64,000 nucleotides of DNA. Origin: Bacteroidota bacterium (lineage in GTDB: Bacteria; Bacteroidota; Bacteroidia; Cytophagales; Cytophagaceae). The stretch is from the NCBI GenBank assembly GCA_023458555.1, contig JAEWYS010000015.1, forward strand, positions 62,001 to 126,000, written 5' to 3'. How positions within the stretch are numbered: the stretch's first letter is position 1; each line of letters opens with the position of its first letter. The position numbers and the translations under genes were made by a program. The notes below the pieces were generated by a model. That model was not told where the DNA came from. It did no database searches and saw only the letters and a list, made by a program, of their open reading frames with translations. This document shows, one piece after another, positions 16,761 to 26,512 of the stretch.

Positions 16761-19415
16761 ATGAAAAAAATCTATTATCTGACAATGCTTTTATGGGGGC
16801 TTATAATCATGCCTACGCTGAAAGCACAGACACTTGCCGGTCTTGCCGTAGTTGCCAATTATCCGGATGCGCCCTTTACGGCGGGGCTGGATACATTGAC
16901 TCAGATGTTTAATCAGGTATCAGGTTTTACCGCCTGGAACAATAACGGATCGGTACGGGAATATTTTTACCATCAGACGAGCGGTAAGTATGATATGGTA
17001 CATCTTGTTATTGAAGTAGATCTGGATAAGAATTTTAACTATTACCATGCGACAGACCTGCCATATGATGGAGGTCAGGTTTTCATCAATGATGTAGTTG
17101 AGAAGATAAACATTCAGTACAGCAGTGGCTTTAACGGGCTTACAAAAGCCATAGGAAAAAATCAGATACATAGTTTTGTCGTGCTTTCTCAGGGACCAAA
17201 GGGGTTTGGAATCGCTTATGAGACACCGGATGCCGGATCAATACTGAATGATGATCTGCCTCTGCCAGTAAAAAACGTGTCATCGATATCCTACGAATAT
17301 AACAAGCCGACTATTGGTGTAGTATGCCATGAGTTCGGACACAGTGTATTTTATTGGACAGACTTTTATAATACTCGTTCAATGCTTGGTTCCAATCTCG
17401 GACATTACTGTCTGATGGGAAGCGGAGGCAGCCCCGGCTCTCCTATGCCGGTGAGCGCTGGTTTACGTTATCTGGATGGCTGGATCGATAATGTCGTTGA
17501 TATTACAGGTAATACAACGCAGACATATCAGGTTGTGGCGAATGATCGTAATACAGTATTCAAGTATACGAATGTACTTAATAGCAAAGAATATTATCTG
17601 ATTGAGGCATTAAAGCATTCACGTTATTATATCCCCGTGACAGGAGAATCCTATCTTACGGATCAAGGACTGGCAATCTGGTATGTCGATGAGGATGGTG
17701 GTTTTGAGAATCCGCCTTCTGCTTTCAATCTGAATCCCAGAATTAAGCTGGTTCAGTCAGACGGAAAAGACGATATGGGCAATGATTATGCACCGCACGT
17801 AAACCGTAGAGGTGATGAAGATTTGTTTGACAATGTACGCAGTGTATTCAACGATTCTCTTTTTCCGCAGTTTGGCTGGAAAGACGGTAGCCAGACGGGA
17901 TTAATAATTACCGATATCAGCGCGGTTGGTGATACAATGAGCTTTAAGGTTAATGCCAGACCCAATACGATCTGGGCTATTGCCGGTAACAACGGCAAAA
18001 TTTCTCCTGCTGGTCCTGTTAGTGTTGGAACAGGACAGAGTAAAACGTTTCAGATCAAGCCGGATTTCGGTTATGAGACAGAGTTTCTGATCGTAAATTC
18101 TTCGTCTATGCCAGTAGCTTCTAGCCATACAATCAGCAGCGTATCATCTGATCATGCTATTCAGGCTCTGTTTAAGAGAAGCACAAGCGGATATGATCTT
18201 CCTTCTCCATGGACTCATGCGTATATCGGATCAGGTGCGAATACCGGTTGGGCCGGATTCAAAAGTGATACGTTTGGCATAGAAGGCTACGGAGGTGATA
18301 TCTGGGGAGGTAATGACGACTTCAACTATATTTATCGTTCACTGAGTGGCAATGGCGAAATTGTGGCAAGGGTATCTGGCTTGAATATGCCGCAGGACTG
18401 GCTTAAAGCTGGCATTATGATTCGCGAAAATCTGAATAGCAATTCCAGGCATGTGATGATGGTGAGAGTTTCGGGAAATGGTGTAGCGCCTCAATACAGA
18501 CCGGAGACAGGTGGCGAAACGTATCACAATATAAATGGAAACGAGGTTGATACCATTCAATCAGCAGCCTGGCTGAAAATAACCCGTGCCGGAAGCTTTT
18601 TTACAACTTTTTATTCGAACAACGGTACTACCTGGTCTTATCTTGATTCCTATTGGGTAGATATGGGGACCAATGTATATGTTGGATTATGTGTTACAGG
18701 AGCGACTGTAAACGAGCCTGCCAAAGCGTTGTTTGATAATGTTAATGTAATCGGATCTTCCGCTCCCTCGTTGCTGAGTACCTTTGGTGTACCTCGTACA
18801 AGCGGTCTTCCTTCGATTAACACGAATTATACCCATGTGCATGTTTTGGGAACAGGCGGTCCCAATCTGAGCAATATAACACAGGCACAATTCAACTGGG
18901 ATCTGCCCAATAATGGTCTGTATCAGTTTTCTTTTCAGACAAATAACGGAATTCCTGCCTGGTATCTGAGCCTTGGAAGCTATACTACGCGTTTTCTGAA
19001 TACTTCGTCTCCGGGTCTTACAATTAACTCCTCTACGGGAATTGTTAATCTTGAAGGGACGTATTATGCTAATATGGATGGTTCAAACCTTGTTCTCGTG
19101 GAGCAAAGCGGTGCATATGCTCTTTACTTCTCCAATAATGCCACGCCTCCATTGAGACAGGGAGCAGAATTTGAGAGCTATGCTTCATCTGTTCGGGCAT
19201 TCCCTAATCCGTTCCAGAATAAAGCCACTATAGAAGTACCGGCAGGATTAGAAAATGCAGAACTTGTTGTAACCGACGTAAGTGGTATGGAAGTTGAAAG
19301 AATGGTGTTAAATTCGGGAGTGGCGACTATAGGGGCAGACTATGCGAGCGGGTTTTACTTCGTTCATATTAAAAAGGAAGGGTATTCTTCTGTGACTAAA
19401 ATTATTAAAAAATAA
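16761..19415 (+). CDS. Secreted M6-type metalloprotease with T9SS sorting domain (copy 1)
   Basis: 884 residues. Signal peptide about 1-23 (ending LKAQ). The peptidase region (about 25-400) carries the zinc motif HEFGH at 190-194, followed by the acidic residue in WTDFY. A divergent InlB-type beta repeat follows (about 402-475; SPAGPVSVGTGQSKTF), then a concanavalin-like DUF1349 region (about 481-668; GWAGFKSDTFGIEGYG, AGIMIREN). A 130-residue segment of unknown type spans about 670-800. The C-terminal sorting domain starts at FPNPF (about 814) and ends in KIIKK. The protein should cross the outer membrane by T9SS and be released or surface-attached. No T9SS machinery gene is in the window. 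The second paralogue lies 2.5 kb downstream. Confidence 0.92.
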   Translation: MKKIYYLTMLLWGLIIMPTLKAQTLAGLAVVANYPDAPFTAGLDTLTQMFNQVSGFTAWNNNGSVREYFYHQTSGKYDMVHLVIEVDLDKNFNYYHATDLPYDGGQVFINDVVEKINIQYSSGFNGLTKAIGKNQIHSFVVLSQGPKGFGIAYETPDAGSILNDDLPLPVKNVSSISYEYNKPTIGVVCHEFGHSVFYWTDFYNTRSMLGSNLGHYCLMGSGGSPGSPMPVSAGLRYLDGWIDNVVDITGNTTQTYQVVANDRNTVFKYTNVLNSKEYYLIEALKHSRYYIPVTGESYLTDQGLAIWYVDEDGGFENPPSAFNLNPRIKLVQSDGKDDMGNDYAPHVNRRGDEDLFDNVRSVFNDSLFPQFGWKDGSQTGLIITDISAVGDTMSFKVNARPNTIWAIAGNNGKISPAGPVSVGTGQSKTFQIKPDFGYETEFLIVNSSSMPVASSHTISSVSSDHAIQALFKRSTSGYDLPSPWTHAYIGSGANTGWAGFKSDTFGIEGYGGDIWGGNDDFNYIYRSLSGNGEIVARVSGLNMPQDWLKAGIMIRENLNSNSRHVMMVRVSGNGVAPQYRPETGGETYHNINGNEVDTIQSAAWLKITRAGSFFTTFYSNNGTTWSYLDSYWVDMGTNVYVGLCVTGATVNEPAKALFDNVNVIGSSAPSLLSTFGVPRTSGLPSINTNYTHVHVLGTGGPNLSNITQAQFNWDLPNNGLYQFSFQTNNGIPAWYLSLGSYTTRFLNTSSPGLTINSSTGIVNLEGTYYANMDGSNLVLVEQSGAYALYFSNNATPPLRQGAEFESYASSVRAFPNPFQNKATIEVPAGLENAELVVTDVSGMEVERMVLNSGVATIGADYASGFYFVHIKKEGYSSVTKIIKK

Positions 19416-19437
19416 TAAAATATCCTGGCTTTATCTG

Positions 19438-19481
19438 AGAAGCAGGCTGGAATTAACCAATTCCAGCCTGCTTCTGTTTTT
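19438..19481 (+). terminator. Strong terminator after M6 protease 1
   Basis: A perfect 17-bp stem (19438-19454 with 19459-19475) with loop AACC is followed by GTTTTT. It should separate the protease from the pirin genes. Confidence 0.9.
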
Positions 19482-19570
19482 AAGAGGGGCTCTGAGCGAT
19501 CTTAATATATATTAATGTAATTGAGAGAAAGCAGCCGTAATTTTGCTTTACAAAACTAATACATACAACT

Positions 19571-20452
19571 ATGGCAGCAAGACGAAGTATTGAAGCAGTA
19601 TTGGCCCCGCCGGCTCCCCATATGGTGGGAGACGGATTCAGAGTTCACAACTTCATACCTGCGGGCGGGCGCATTGACATGAGAAGGATGAGTCCGTTTA
19701 TCATGCTGGATTATAACTCAAAGTTTTATTTTCCGCCGAGTGACAAGCCCAGAGGGGTAAGCGTACATCCGCATCGGGGATTTGAAACTGTAACAATTGC
19801 CTATCATGGAAAAGTAGCGCATCATGACAGCGCCGGCAACAGCGGCGTAATCGGTGAAGGTGATGTGCAGTGGATGACAGCGGCTTCGGGCATTTTGCAT
19901 AAGGAGTATCATGAAGCGGAATTTAATCGTGCCGGAGGTTATTTTCAAATGGTGCAGTTATGGGTAAACCTGCCTGCAAAAGATAAAATGTCTCCGCCCA
20001 ACTATCAGGGAATTGAAAATGACCAGATAAGTAAGTTTGTATTGCCGGATGATACCGGAACAATTGAGGTAATAGCCGGACAATACGAGGATATTGAAGG
20101 AACTGCCTCAACGTTTACTCCGATACACCTGCATAATGCACGGCTGAATCCCGGGGCAGAGGTTTCATTTAAATTCCCGGCTCAGTACAATACAGCTTTG
20201 CTGGTAATAGAAGGGACGATTACCGTCAACAATGAAAAGCAGATCCCGGTTGATCATTTTGTATTGTTTCGCAATGATGGTGAGGAGCTGGAGATCAGGG
20301 CAGATGAAAAAGCAGTAGTACTGCTTCTTAGCGGAGAGCCTATTAATGAGCCTGTTGCTTCATACGGGCCGTTTGTGATGAATACACAGGCCGAAATTAT
20401 GCAGGCAATGCATGATGTACAATCAGGTAAATTTGGCTATTTAGAGGGATAA
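19571..20452 (+). CDS. Pirin family protein (first of pair)
   Basis: 293 residues, a bicupin of normal pirin length. The N-terminal cupin has the HPHRGFETVT motif near residues 58-67, and the metal-site His and Glu in SGILHKEYHE near 101-110, so the mononuclear iron site looks intact. Some bacterial pirins act as quercetin dioxygenases or bind metabolic enzymes; the role here is unknown. A TAATTTTG box lies about 25 bases upstream of the start. The second pirin starts 18 bases downstream, so the two form an operon. Confidence 0.92.
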   Translation: MAARRSIEAVLAPPAPHMVGDGFRVHNFIPAGGRIDMRRMSPFIMLDYNSKFYFPPSDKPRGVSVHPHRGFETVTIAYHGKVAHHDSAGNSGVIGEGDVQWMTAASGILHKEYHEAEFNRAGGYFQMVQLWVNLPAKDKMSPPNYQGIENDQISKFVLPDDTGTIEVIAGQYEDIEGTASTFTPIHLHNARLNPGAEVSFKFPAQYNTALLVIEGTITVNNEKQIPVDHFVLFRNDGEELEIRADEKAVVLLLSGEPINEPVASYGPFVMNTQAEIMQAMHDVQSGKFGYLEG

Positions 20453-20470
20453 AATTAAAATAAAGAGATA

Positions 20471-21343
20471 ATGTCCAATATACACATGATTATTGAAGAG
20501 CGTCCTGCCAGAATAGGCAGCTTTCTGGTAGGGCGGCTTCTGCCATTCAGAAACAAGCGAATGGTAGGTCCGTTTGCATTTATAGATCATATGGGTCCGG
20601 CAATAATGAAGGAGGGAGAAAGTCTGGATGTGCCACCGCATCCTCATATCGGTTTATCAACGCTTACATACCTGTTTGAAGGTAGTATGATGCACAGAGA
20701 CAGTCTCGGTACCGAGATTGAAATAAAACCGGGAGAAGTGAACTGGATGACAGCAGGATCCGGTATTGTTCATTCGGAGAGAACTCCCGATTATCTCCGG
20801 GGATCCGATAAAACGCTGCATGGACTACAAATATGGGTTGCCCTGCCTAAAGAGCTGGAACAGATGGCGCCGGCATTTGCCCATGTCGGAGATCGGGAAA
20901 TTCCTCATTGGGAAACCGGAACTCTGTCTTACAAACTGATTGCAGGAGCAATGGCTGATAAAAAATCTCCGGTACCGGTATACAGCCCGTTGTATCTTGT
21001 TGAAATAAAATCTGCGTCAAGACAAAAGGTTGATCTGGGAGATTACCTGTTTGGAGAGAGCGCCATGTATATTCTGGAAGGGAAGGTGCTGAGTGACGGG
21101 GAAGAATTTGGGCCGAGACAGATTCTGGTAGCTGCGGACAGCAAGCTGTGCAGCTTTGAGATGGAAGCAGATTCTGTTATTTATATTTTTGGCGGAGAGC
21201 CTTTTCCGGAAGAACGATATATTTATTGGAACTTTGTCGCCTCTGATAAAAAGCTGATTGAGGATGCAAAAAAGCGTTGGGCAGATCAACGATTTGAAAC
21301 AGTTCCGGGAGAAACGGAGTTTGTTCCTTTACCTGGTTTATAA
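20471..21343 (+). CDS. Pirin family protein (second of pair)
   Basis: 290 residues; bicupin with PPHPHIGLSTLTYLFEG in the first cupin and SGIVHSERTP at the second part of the metal site. It is clearly related to the upstream pirin but diverged; this copy is closer to the YhhW-like group by its motif wording. It sits between the first pirin and a small GNAT protein on one transcript. Its substrate is unknown. Confidence 0.92.
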   Translation: MSNIHMIIEERPARIGSFLVGRLLPFRNKRMVGPFAFIDHMGPAIMKEGESLDVPPHPHIGLSTLTYLFEGSMMHRDSLGTEIEIKPGEVNWMTAGSGIVHSERTPDYLRGSDKTLHGLQIWVALPKELEQMAPAFAHVGDREIPHWETGTLSYKLIAGAMADKKSPVPVYSPLYLVEIKSASRQKVDLGDYLFGESAMYILEGKVLSDGEEFGPRQILVAADSKLCSFEMEADSVIYIFGGEPFPEERYIYWNFVASDKKLIEDAKKRWADQRFETVPGETEFVPLPGL

Positions 21344-21363
21344 ACCAATAATTCCTGGAAACT

Positions 21364-21666
21364 ATGAATATTGAGCAAAAGGACAATAACAATAAAAATG
21401 GCTTATTTATTGCCAGAGTCGATGGTGAGGATGCCGGAAAAATGACCTATACCTGGCTTGGAAGTCATCGGATACGAATAGATCATACAGTGGTGAAAGA
21501 AGCATTCTCGGGAAAAGGAGTCGGTAAAAAGCTGGTGCTGGAAGCTGTAGCTATGGCAAAGGAAAAGTCACTGAAAATAGTACCCAAGTGTCCTTTTGCC
21601 CAAAGCGTATTTAAAAAAGATTCATCCATTCAGGACGTACTTGATAAAGAAGAATTGGATTTTTGA
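21364..21666 (+). CDS. YjdJ-like small GNAT N-acetyltransferase
   Basis: 100 residues matching the minimal GNAT fold of the YjdJ/YidJ type. It shows a beta hairpin, the HTVVKEAFSGKGVGKKLVLEAV acyl-CoA loop (split here across residues about 41-61), and the late motif VPKCPFAQSVF with a conserved Cys. This family is small and its substrates are not established. It begins 20 bases after the second pirin and ends before a hairpin, so it closes the pirin operon. Confidence 0.88.
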   Translation: MNIEQKDNNNKNGLFIARVDGEDAGKMTYTWLGSHRIRIDHTVVKEAFSGKGVGKKLVLEAVAMAKEKSLKIVPKCPFAQSVFKKDSSIQDVLDKEELDF

Positions 21667-21702
21667 AGGTATAAATTTGATATTTGATTGAATTTAGTGT
21701 AT

Positions 21703-21738
21703 TCCTGATCTTTAACGTAGAAGGATCAGGATCTTTTT
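21703..21738 (+). terminator. Terminator after the pirin operon
   Basis: TCCTGATC pairs with GATCAGGA, with further pairing inside including one G-U, and is followed by TCTTTTT. Confidence 0.75.
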
Positions 21739-21874
21739 AATATGCTGGCCACCTTTTTATTAATTACCTGCTCTGTGGTTATTCTTATATAGGTGATAGA
21801 AATAATTATATTTATCCGCCTCTCCACTTTTATAGTCTTGTTTTAACAGGGATGTCTTTAGTCGAATATTTTAC

Positions 21875-21882
21875 TACATTTG
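21875..21882 (+). promoter_or_regulatory. Candidate -7 box (TACATTTG) for M6 protease 2
   Basis: Exact match to the Bacteroidota TAnnTTTG element, about 80 bases upstream of the start. No clear TTG is found at the expected -33 distance, so support is partial. Confidence 0.3.
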
Positions 21883-21962
21883 TCTTGTGATAACAATGCC
21901 GCCAGGCCTGGTACCCCATTTTTTCACAGTATTATTATTTATGTTTCTTAACTACTTTTTCA

Positions 21963-24623
21963 ATGAAAAAAATCTACTTTTTTGTAACGCTTTTGTGTGC
22001 GATGATGATGGCATCTCCAATAAAAGCACAGACCACAACGATCAATGGGCTTGCTGTTGTGGTAAACTATACGGATTATTCGCTGACTGCCGGGCTGGAT
22101 ACGCTGGAAAATATGCTTAATCAAGGTTCCGGATTTACTGCATGGAACAATAACGGATCAGTTAAAGAGTACTTTTACGATCAAACCGCTGGAAAATTTA
22201 ATGTTCTTCACACGGTAATCAGCGTAACTCTTACTAACAACTTCAACTATTATCATGGTAGTGGTCTTCCTTATGATGGTGGTCAGGAATTTATCAAAGA
22301 TGTGGTCGCAATGATAAATACTACGTACTCCGGTGGTTTTACCGGACTCACCGTACGGCCTGGTGAAGATCGTCTTTGGAGCTTTATAACATTCAGTTAT
22401 GGACCTAAAGGCATAGGTGTAGCCTATGATACTCCTGCCGCAGGATCCATTCTTAATAATGGAGTGTCGCTTCCGGTACGCAATGTATCAGTAGTCAACT
22501 ATACCACACAGCGTCCGGATATTAATGTTGTATGTCATGAGTTCGGGCATAGTATTTTCCGTTGGACAGATTATTATGACGCGGCAGGTTCGCTGAGTTC
22601 TAATCTCGGACATTATTGTCTTATGGGAAGCGGAGGAAACACAGGTTCGCCGATGCCGATAAGTGCGCCACTTCGCTATATGGAGGGCTGGATAGATGAC
22701 GTAATTGATATTACCGATTTGTCGTCAACTCAGACTTTTTCCGTTACGGCTAATGCCCGTGATCAGATTTATAAGTTTTCCAATAACTTTAATTTGAAAG
22801 AGTATTATCTTATTGAGGCATTGACGCACTCAAAATACTATTTGTCACTTACCGGAGATGGTTATGTGCCGGATCAGGGACTGGCGATCTGGTATGTAGA
22901 TGAGGAGGGTGGTCTTGATGCACCTTCTTCACAACGAAGTCCTAAAATTAGACTGGTGCAGTCCAATGGATTGGATGATATGAAGAATCCTGCGGCTACC
23001 CATCGGAAACATCGCGGAGATGATGATTTGTTTAATAATATCCGGAACATATTTAATGACTCTCTGTACTCCAGATTTATATGGAAGAATGGAGTTAATA
23101 CAGGTTTGGTTATTACAGATATCAGTGCGCCTGGTGCTACCATGAGCTTTAAGGTTAATGTCAATAATACTATTATCGGTTTTATCCGCGAAAATGGAAA
23201 AACTGTGCCGGCTGGTTATGTGAATGTTCCAACCGGACAAAGCAAGTCTTTTGATATTGTGCCGGATTTTGGCTATGAGCTGGATTATCTGAGCAATTCA
23301 AGTGGTTCAATCCCGCTTACTTACAGTTATACTTTTACAAATGTAACATCAAGTGATTTTCTATATCCGAATTTTGTCAGAAGTACAAGCGGGTATGCCC
23401 TCCCATCTCCGTGGTCACATTCTTATATAGGGTCAGGTGCTGCAACGGGCTGGGCAGGATATAAAAGCGATGTGTTTGGGATCGAAGGATATGGCAGTGA
23501 TATCTGGGGAAGCTCAGATGAATTCAATTTCATTTATCGTTCATTGAGCGGAAACGGAGAAATTGTAGCCCGGGTAGCTAATTCTAATAAACCACATGAC
23601 TGGACTAAATCCGGGATTATGATACGCGAGAGCATTGCAGGGAATTCGAAGCATGTGATGCTGGTTTCGACTCCGGGCAATGGGCTTGCGCCCCAGTATC
23701 GCTCTTCCACGGGCGGCGGGTCTTATCATAATATGGGAGGAACCAGCCGACTGGATACGCTTAAATCAGCTAATTGGCTGAAAATAACCCGTGACGGAAA
23801 TGAGTTCAAAAGCTATTATTCATACAATGGTACTATCTGGAATCTTCTGGAAACCACAATGATTTCCATGGGTACTTCCGTCTATGTCGGATTGTGCGCG
23901 ACGGCGGGAGATGCAACCTTACCTGTAAAGGTGCAGTTTGATAATGTCTCTGTAGTAGAAAGCTCCGGAACATCATTGCTGAGTCATTTCGGTGTTCCCC
24001 GCTCGACAGGTTTACCTTCTATCAATACTAATTATACCCATGTTCATGTGCTTGGCTCCGGCGGACCGGATCTTAGTAATGTGACTCAGACCCAATTCAA
24101 TTGGGACCTTAGCGGTAATAGCATGCATCAGTTCGCTTTCCAGACCAACAATGGAGTTCCTTCCTGGTATCTGAGTCTGACGGGACATACTACTCGTTTT
24201 CTGAATACTTCGTCTCCGGGGCTTACAATTAACTCCTCTACGGGTATTGCAAATCTTGCTGGTACGTACTATGCTAATCTGGATGGTTCCAATCTTGTTC
24301 TGGTGGAGCAAAGCGGTGCTTATGCTCTTTACTTCTCCAATAGTGCCACACCGCCATTGAGACAGGGAGCAGCAGAATTTGAGAGTTATACTTCATCTGT
24401 TCTGGCATTTCCTAATCCGTTTCAGGATAAAATCACTGTAGAAGTTCCGGCAGCGCTTGAAAATGCAGAACTTGTTGTAACAAACGTCAGTGGTATGGAA
24501 ATCGAAAGAACTGTCGTAAGCGGCGGACGTGCAACGCTGGGTAGCAACTATGCAGGCGGACTTTATTTTGTATACCTTAAAAAAGGAGAATATTCGTCAG
24601 TTATTAAAATTGTAAAGAAATAG
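21963..24623 (+). CDS. Secreted M6-type metalloprotease with T9SS sorting domain (copy 2)
   Basis: 886 residues with the same domain order as copy 1: signal peptide (about 1-23), peptidase with HEFGH at 192-196 (then RWTDYY), InlB-like repeat (about 403-475), DUF1349-like lectin region (about 481-670), unknown segment (about 672-802) and T9SS tail from FPNPF to KIVKK. All catalytic positions seen in copy 1 are kept, so both are probably active. The InlB-like region is the most diverged. The 3' third is far more alike at DNA level than the 5' part. The likely role is degradation of extracellular protein or glycoprotein, with the lectin-like domain binding a surface or polymer. Confidence 0.92.
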   Translation: MKKIYFFVTLLCAMMMASPIKAQTTTINGLAVVVNYTDYSLTAGLDTLENMLNQGSGFTAWNNNGSVKEYFYDQTAGKFNVLHTVISVTLTNNFNYYHGSGLPYDGGQEFIKDVVAMINTTYSGGFTGLTVRPGEDRLWSFITFSYGPKGIGVAYDTPAAGSILNNGVSLPVRNVSVVNYTTQRPDINVVCHEFGHSIFRWTDYYDAAGSLSSNLGHYCLMGSGGNTGSPMPISAPLRYMEGWIDDVIDITDLSSTQTFSVTANARDQIYKFSNNFNLKEYYLIEALTHSKYYLSLTGDGYVPDQGLAIWYVDEEGGLDAPSSQRSPKIRLVQSNGLDDMKNPAATHRKHRGDDDLFNNIRNIFNDSLYSRFIWKNGVNTGLVITDISAPGATMSFKVNVNNTIIGFIRENGKTVPAGYVNVPTGQSKSFDIVPDFGYELDYLSNSSGSIPLTYSYTFTNVTSSDFLYPNFVRSTSGYALPSPWSHSYIGSGAATGWAGYKSDVFGIEGYGSDIWGSSDEFNFIYRSLSGNGEIVARVANSNKPHDWTKSGIMIRESIAGNSKHVMLVSTPGNGLAPQYRSSTGGGSYHNMGGTSRLDTLKSANWLKITRDGNEFKSYYSYNGTIWNLLETTMISMGTSVYVGLCATAGDATLPVKVQFDNVSVVESSGTSLLSHFGVPRSTGLPSINTNYTHVHVLGSGGPDLSNVTQTQFNWDLSGNSMHQFAFQTNNGVPSWYLSLTGHTTRFLNTSSPGLTINSSTGIANLAGTYYANLDGSNLVLVEQSGAYALYFSNSATPPLRQGAAEFESYTSSVLAFPNPFQDKITVEVPAALENAELVVTNVSGMEIERTVVSGGRATLGSNYAGGLYFVYLKKGEYSSVIKIVKK

Positions 24624-24648
24624 CACAATATACAGTATAATTATAACG

Positions 24649-24687
24649 AACAAGCCGGAACCCAGGATTCCGGCTTGTTTTATTTTT
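24649..24687 (+). terminator. Terminator after M6 protease 2
   Basis: A perfect 12-bp stem (24649-24660 with 24668-24679), a 7-nt loop and a TTTTATTTTT tract. Confidence 0.85.
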
Positions 24688-24720
24688 ATAGATATCAGAA
24701 AGTTTTGATATTGTATAATT

Positions 24721-24751
24721 CATATAAACAATGAAAATAGTTGTTTATATG
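24721..24751 (-). terminator. AT-rich inverted repeat after the GT4 gene
   Basis: A perfect 11-bp palindromic stem (CATATAAACAA with TTGTTTATATG) lies directly downstream of the GT4 stop codon on the minus strand. It has few G-C pairs and no long T run, so it is a weak terminator or an mRNA 3' stem at best. Confidence 0.3.
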
Positions 24752-24753
24752 GT

Positions 24754-26022
24754 TTATTCCAGGATACTTTGATAAAGTTCAATATATTTTTTTGCCACTA
24801 GCTTTTCATCGTATTCTCTGAGTACTTTTTGCCTGGCGGCAGCAGAAAGCCTCCCGTCAGTATTTTGTTCCAGCACCCATCGGATACCTTCGGCCAGAGA
24901 CTCGGCCGATTTATACTCTGCTATATAGCCATTTTCAAGATGGTCTATCATTTCAGGGATACCGCCAATACGAAAGCCTACACATGGTGTACCGCAGGCA
25001 AGCGCTTCCATTATTGTGTTCGGTAGATTCTCTTCCAGAGAGGGTGTTACGTATAATGATGCAGCGCTATATACCCTGGTCATGGTTTCTTCATTTTTAA
25101 TATAGCCAAGAAAATGGGCATTGAGAGGGATATCTTCTATTTCCTTGTTATCACCACCGCCGATCACCAGCAATTCCAGCGTTTCCCGGATTAAAGGATT
25201 TTTCATTACTAAAATTTTTAATGCCTCTTTTAAGTATAGAAATCCTTTTCCTGTTGCGGAAACTTTGGCAGCAGCAAAAACCAGATAATCTTTATCAGCA
25301 GCCAGGTTCAGTGATGTACGTGAAGTATTCGTGTCTTTTGGTTGAAACAGATTGGTATTGATTGGATTAGGGATGTTTATTACTTTCAGCTGCTTCATCA
25401 GGCTGCTATTTTGTGCTATGCTGCCTAACCATTGGCTGCATGCCACAGCAACCCAGGATGCGGCAGGGGGCCAAATCTTCTTTTTTAGATGTAGGCGGCG
25501 ATATGACAGGTCTGACTCTTTCGGAGCTTTTAAAAACTTACAGTTACCACACGACCTTGTATAATTGTCGCAGTCTCCGCTATGGTGACATCCCCCTGTA
25601 AAAGGCCACATATCATGCATCGTCCAGACTACAGGCTTGCCGAGTTTCAGGAGATTTCCCAGAGAGTGTACTGACAAAAAACCAAAATTGATCCAGTGTA
25701 AATGAATAATGTCTGCTTCCTGTACGAGGGGATTGTTCAGAAGATTAGCTCCGGCTATTGCAGGGGAGTATGCATAGCGAACTTCTGAGTTTCGTTCATA
25801 AGGAAAAAAAAACAGGCGTTCGAGTATAAAGCGGCCCCAGAACAGGCTCTTTCCGCTAAAGCCGGTGTCTAGTCCCGATACGTTTGAGGCCCTTACAGAA
25901 CTCTTTCCCACTAGTAGCTTCGATTGAACTCCATTATCGTTTAATGCACTGTTAAGCCTCGAGGCGGCTATTCCTGCACCACCTGAAAGATGGAAAGTGG
26001 TGAGATGGAGTACTTTTATCAT
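24754..26022 (-). CDS. GT4 family glycosyltransferase
   Basis: 422 residues with a GT-B fold. The N-terminal domain has the Gly-rich loop LSGGAGIAASRL (about 12-23) and the segment HLHWINFGF. The C-terminal domain has the donor site PSLEENLPNTIMEALACGTPCV (split here), carrying the two glutamates of the EX7E motif, and the acceptor-side GGIPEMI. It should transfer an activated hexose in exopolysaccharide, O-antigen or glycolipid synthesis. It is alone on the minus strand, with no neighbouring polysaccharide genes, so its pathway cannot be stated. Confidence 0.9.
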   Translation of the reverse strand: MIKVLHLTTFHLSGGAGIAASRLNSALNDNGVQSKLLVGKSSVRASNVSGLDTGFSGKSLFWGRFILERLFFFPYERNSEVRYAYSPAIAGANLLNNPLVQEADIIHLHWINFGFLSVHSLGNLLKLGKPVVWTMHDMWPFTGGCHHSGDCDNYTRSCGNCKFLKAPKESDLSYRRLHLKKKIWPPAASWVAVACSQWLGSIAQNSSLMKQLKVINIPNPINTNLFQPKDTNTSRTSLNLAADKDYLVFAAAKVSATGKGFLYLKEALKILVMKNPLIRETLELLVIGGGDNKEIEDIPLNAHFLGYIKNEETMTRVYSAASLYVTPSLEENLPNTIMEALACGTPCVGFRIGGIPEMIDHLENGYIAEYKSAESLAEGIRWVLEQNTDGRLSAAARQKVLREYDEKLVAKKYIELYQSILE

Positions 26023-26512
26023 CGCAAGAATTATTTACTTATAGTATTAGCTTTCCTTTGTATTACAAAATAGAGTTTTAAAACTTGAAATTGAAAGAAT
26101 GACAGGAAAAGAATTCCTCTTTTATATTCTACATAATTAATTGTGCTATCGCTGTTTGTGGTCTTCAGAACAGGAAATTATTGTTAGTAGATGACTTATA
26201 TACCGGAGTTTCGCCTGATTAACAAGAGCCGGAGCAGCTGAATAACTCAAATAGGTCTGGTAGGGTAAAAGCAGCGAGCCAAGCTATACAGACTATGAAT
26301 TTTAGCAGGACTGGATACAATATTTGCGGTGTATAGTAAGTAGCTAAATGAAAATTTTATCATGGATTCGGACTACTATAAAATGATAAAATGTAGGATT
26401 CGTCCAAAACGCTGAATTAAATAAAAAAATACGAGCTGAAATCTCTCTATTCAGAAGAGAATAAATATATTAAAAAGAAAAAAGGGAAAAACCTTTTGAT
26501 TTTTCCCTTTCG
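26023..26512. other. 490-base gene-free region
   Basis: No supported gene on either strand. It holds the upstream region of the GT4 gene, an AT-rich tract and, at its right end, the tRNA-Asp terminator. I saw no repeats or other RNA signatures. Confidence 0.5.
26471..26510 (-). terminator. Terminator of tRNA-Asp
   Basis: A perfect 11-bp stem (26481-26491 with 26500-26510) with an 8-nt loop. On the minus strand it is followed by a T-rich run (TTTTTTCTTTTT) and lies 2 bases from the tRNA 3' end. Confidence 0.85.
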
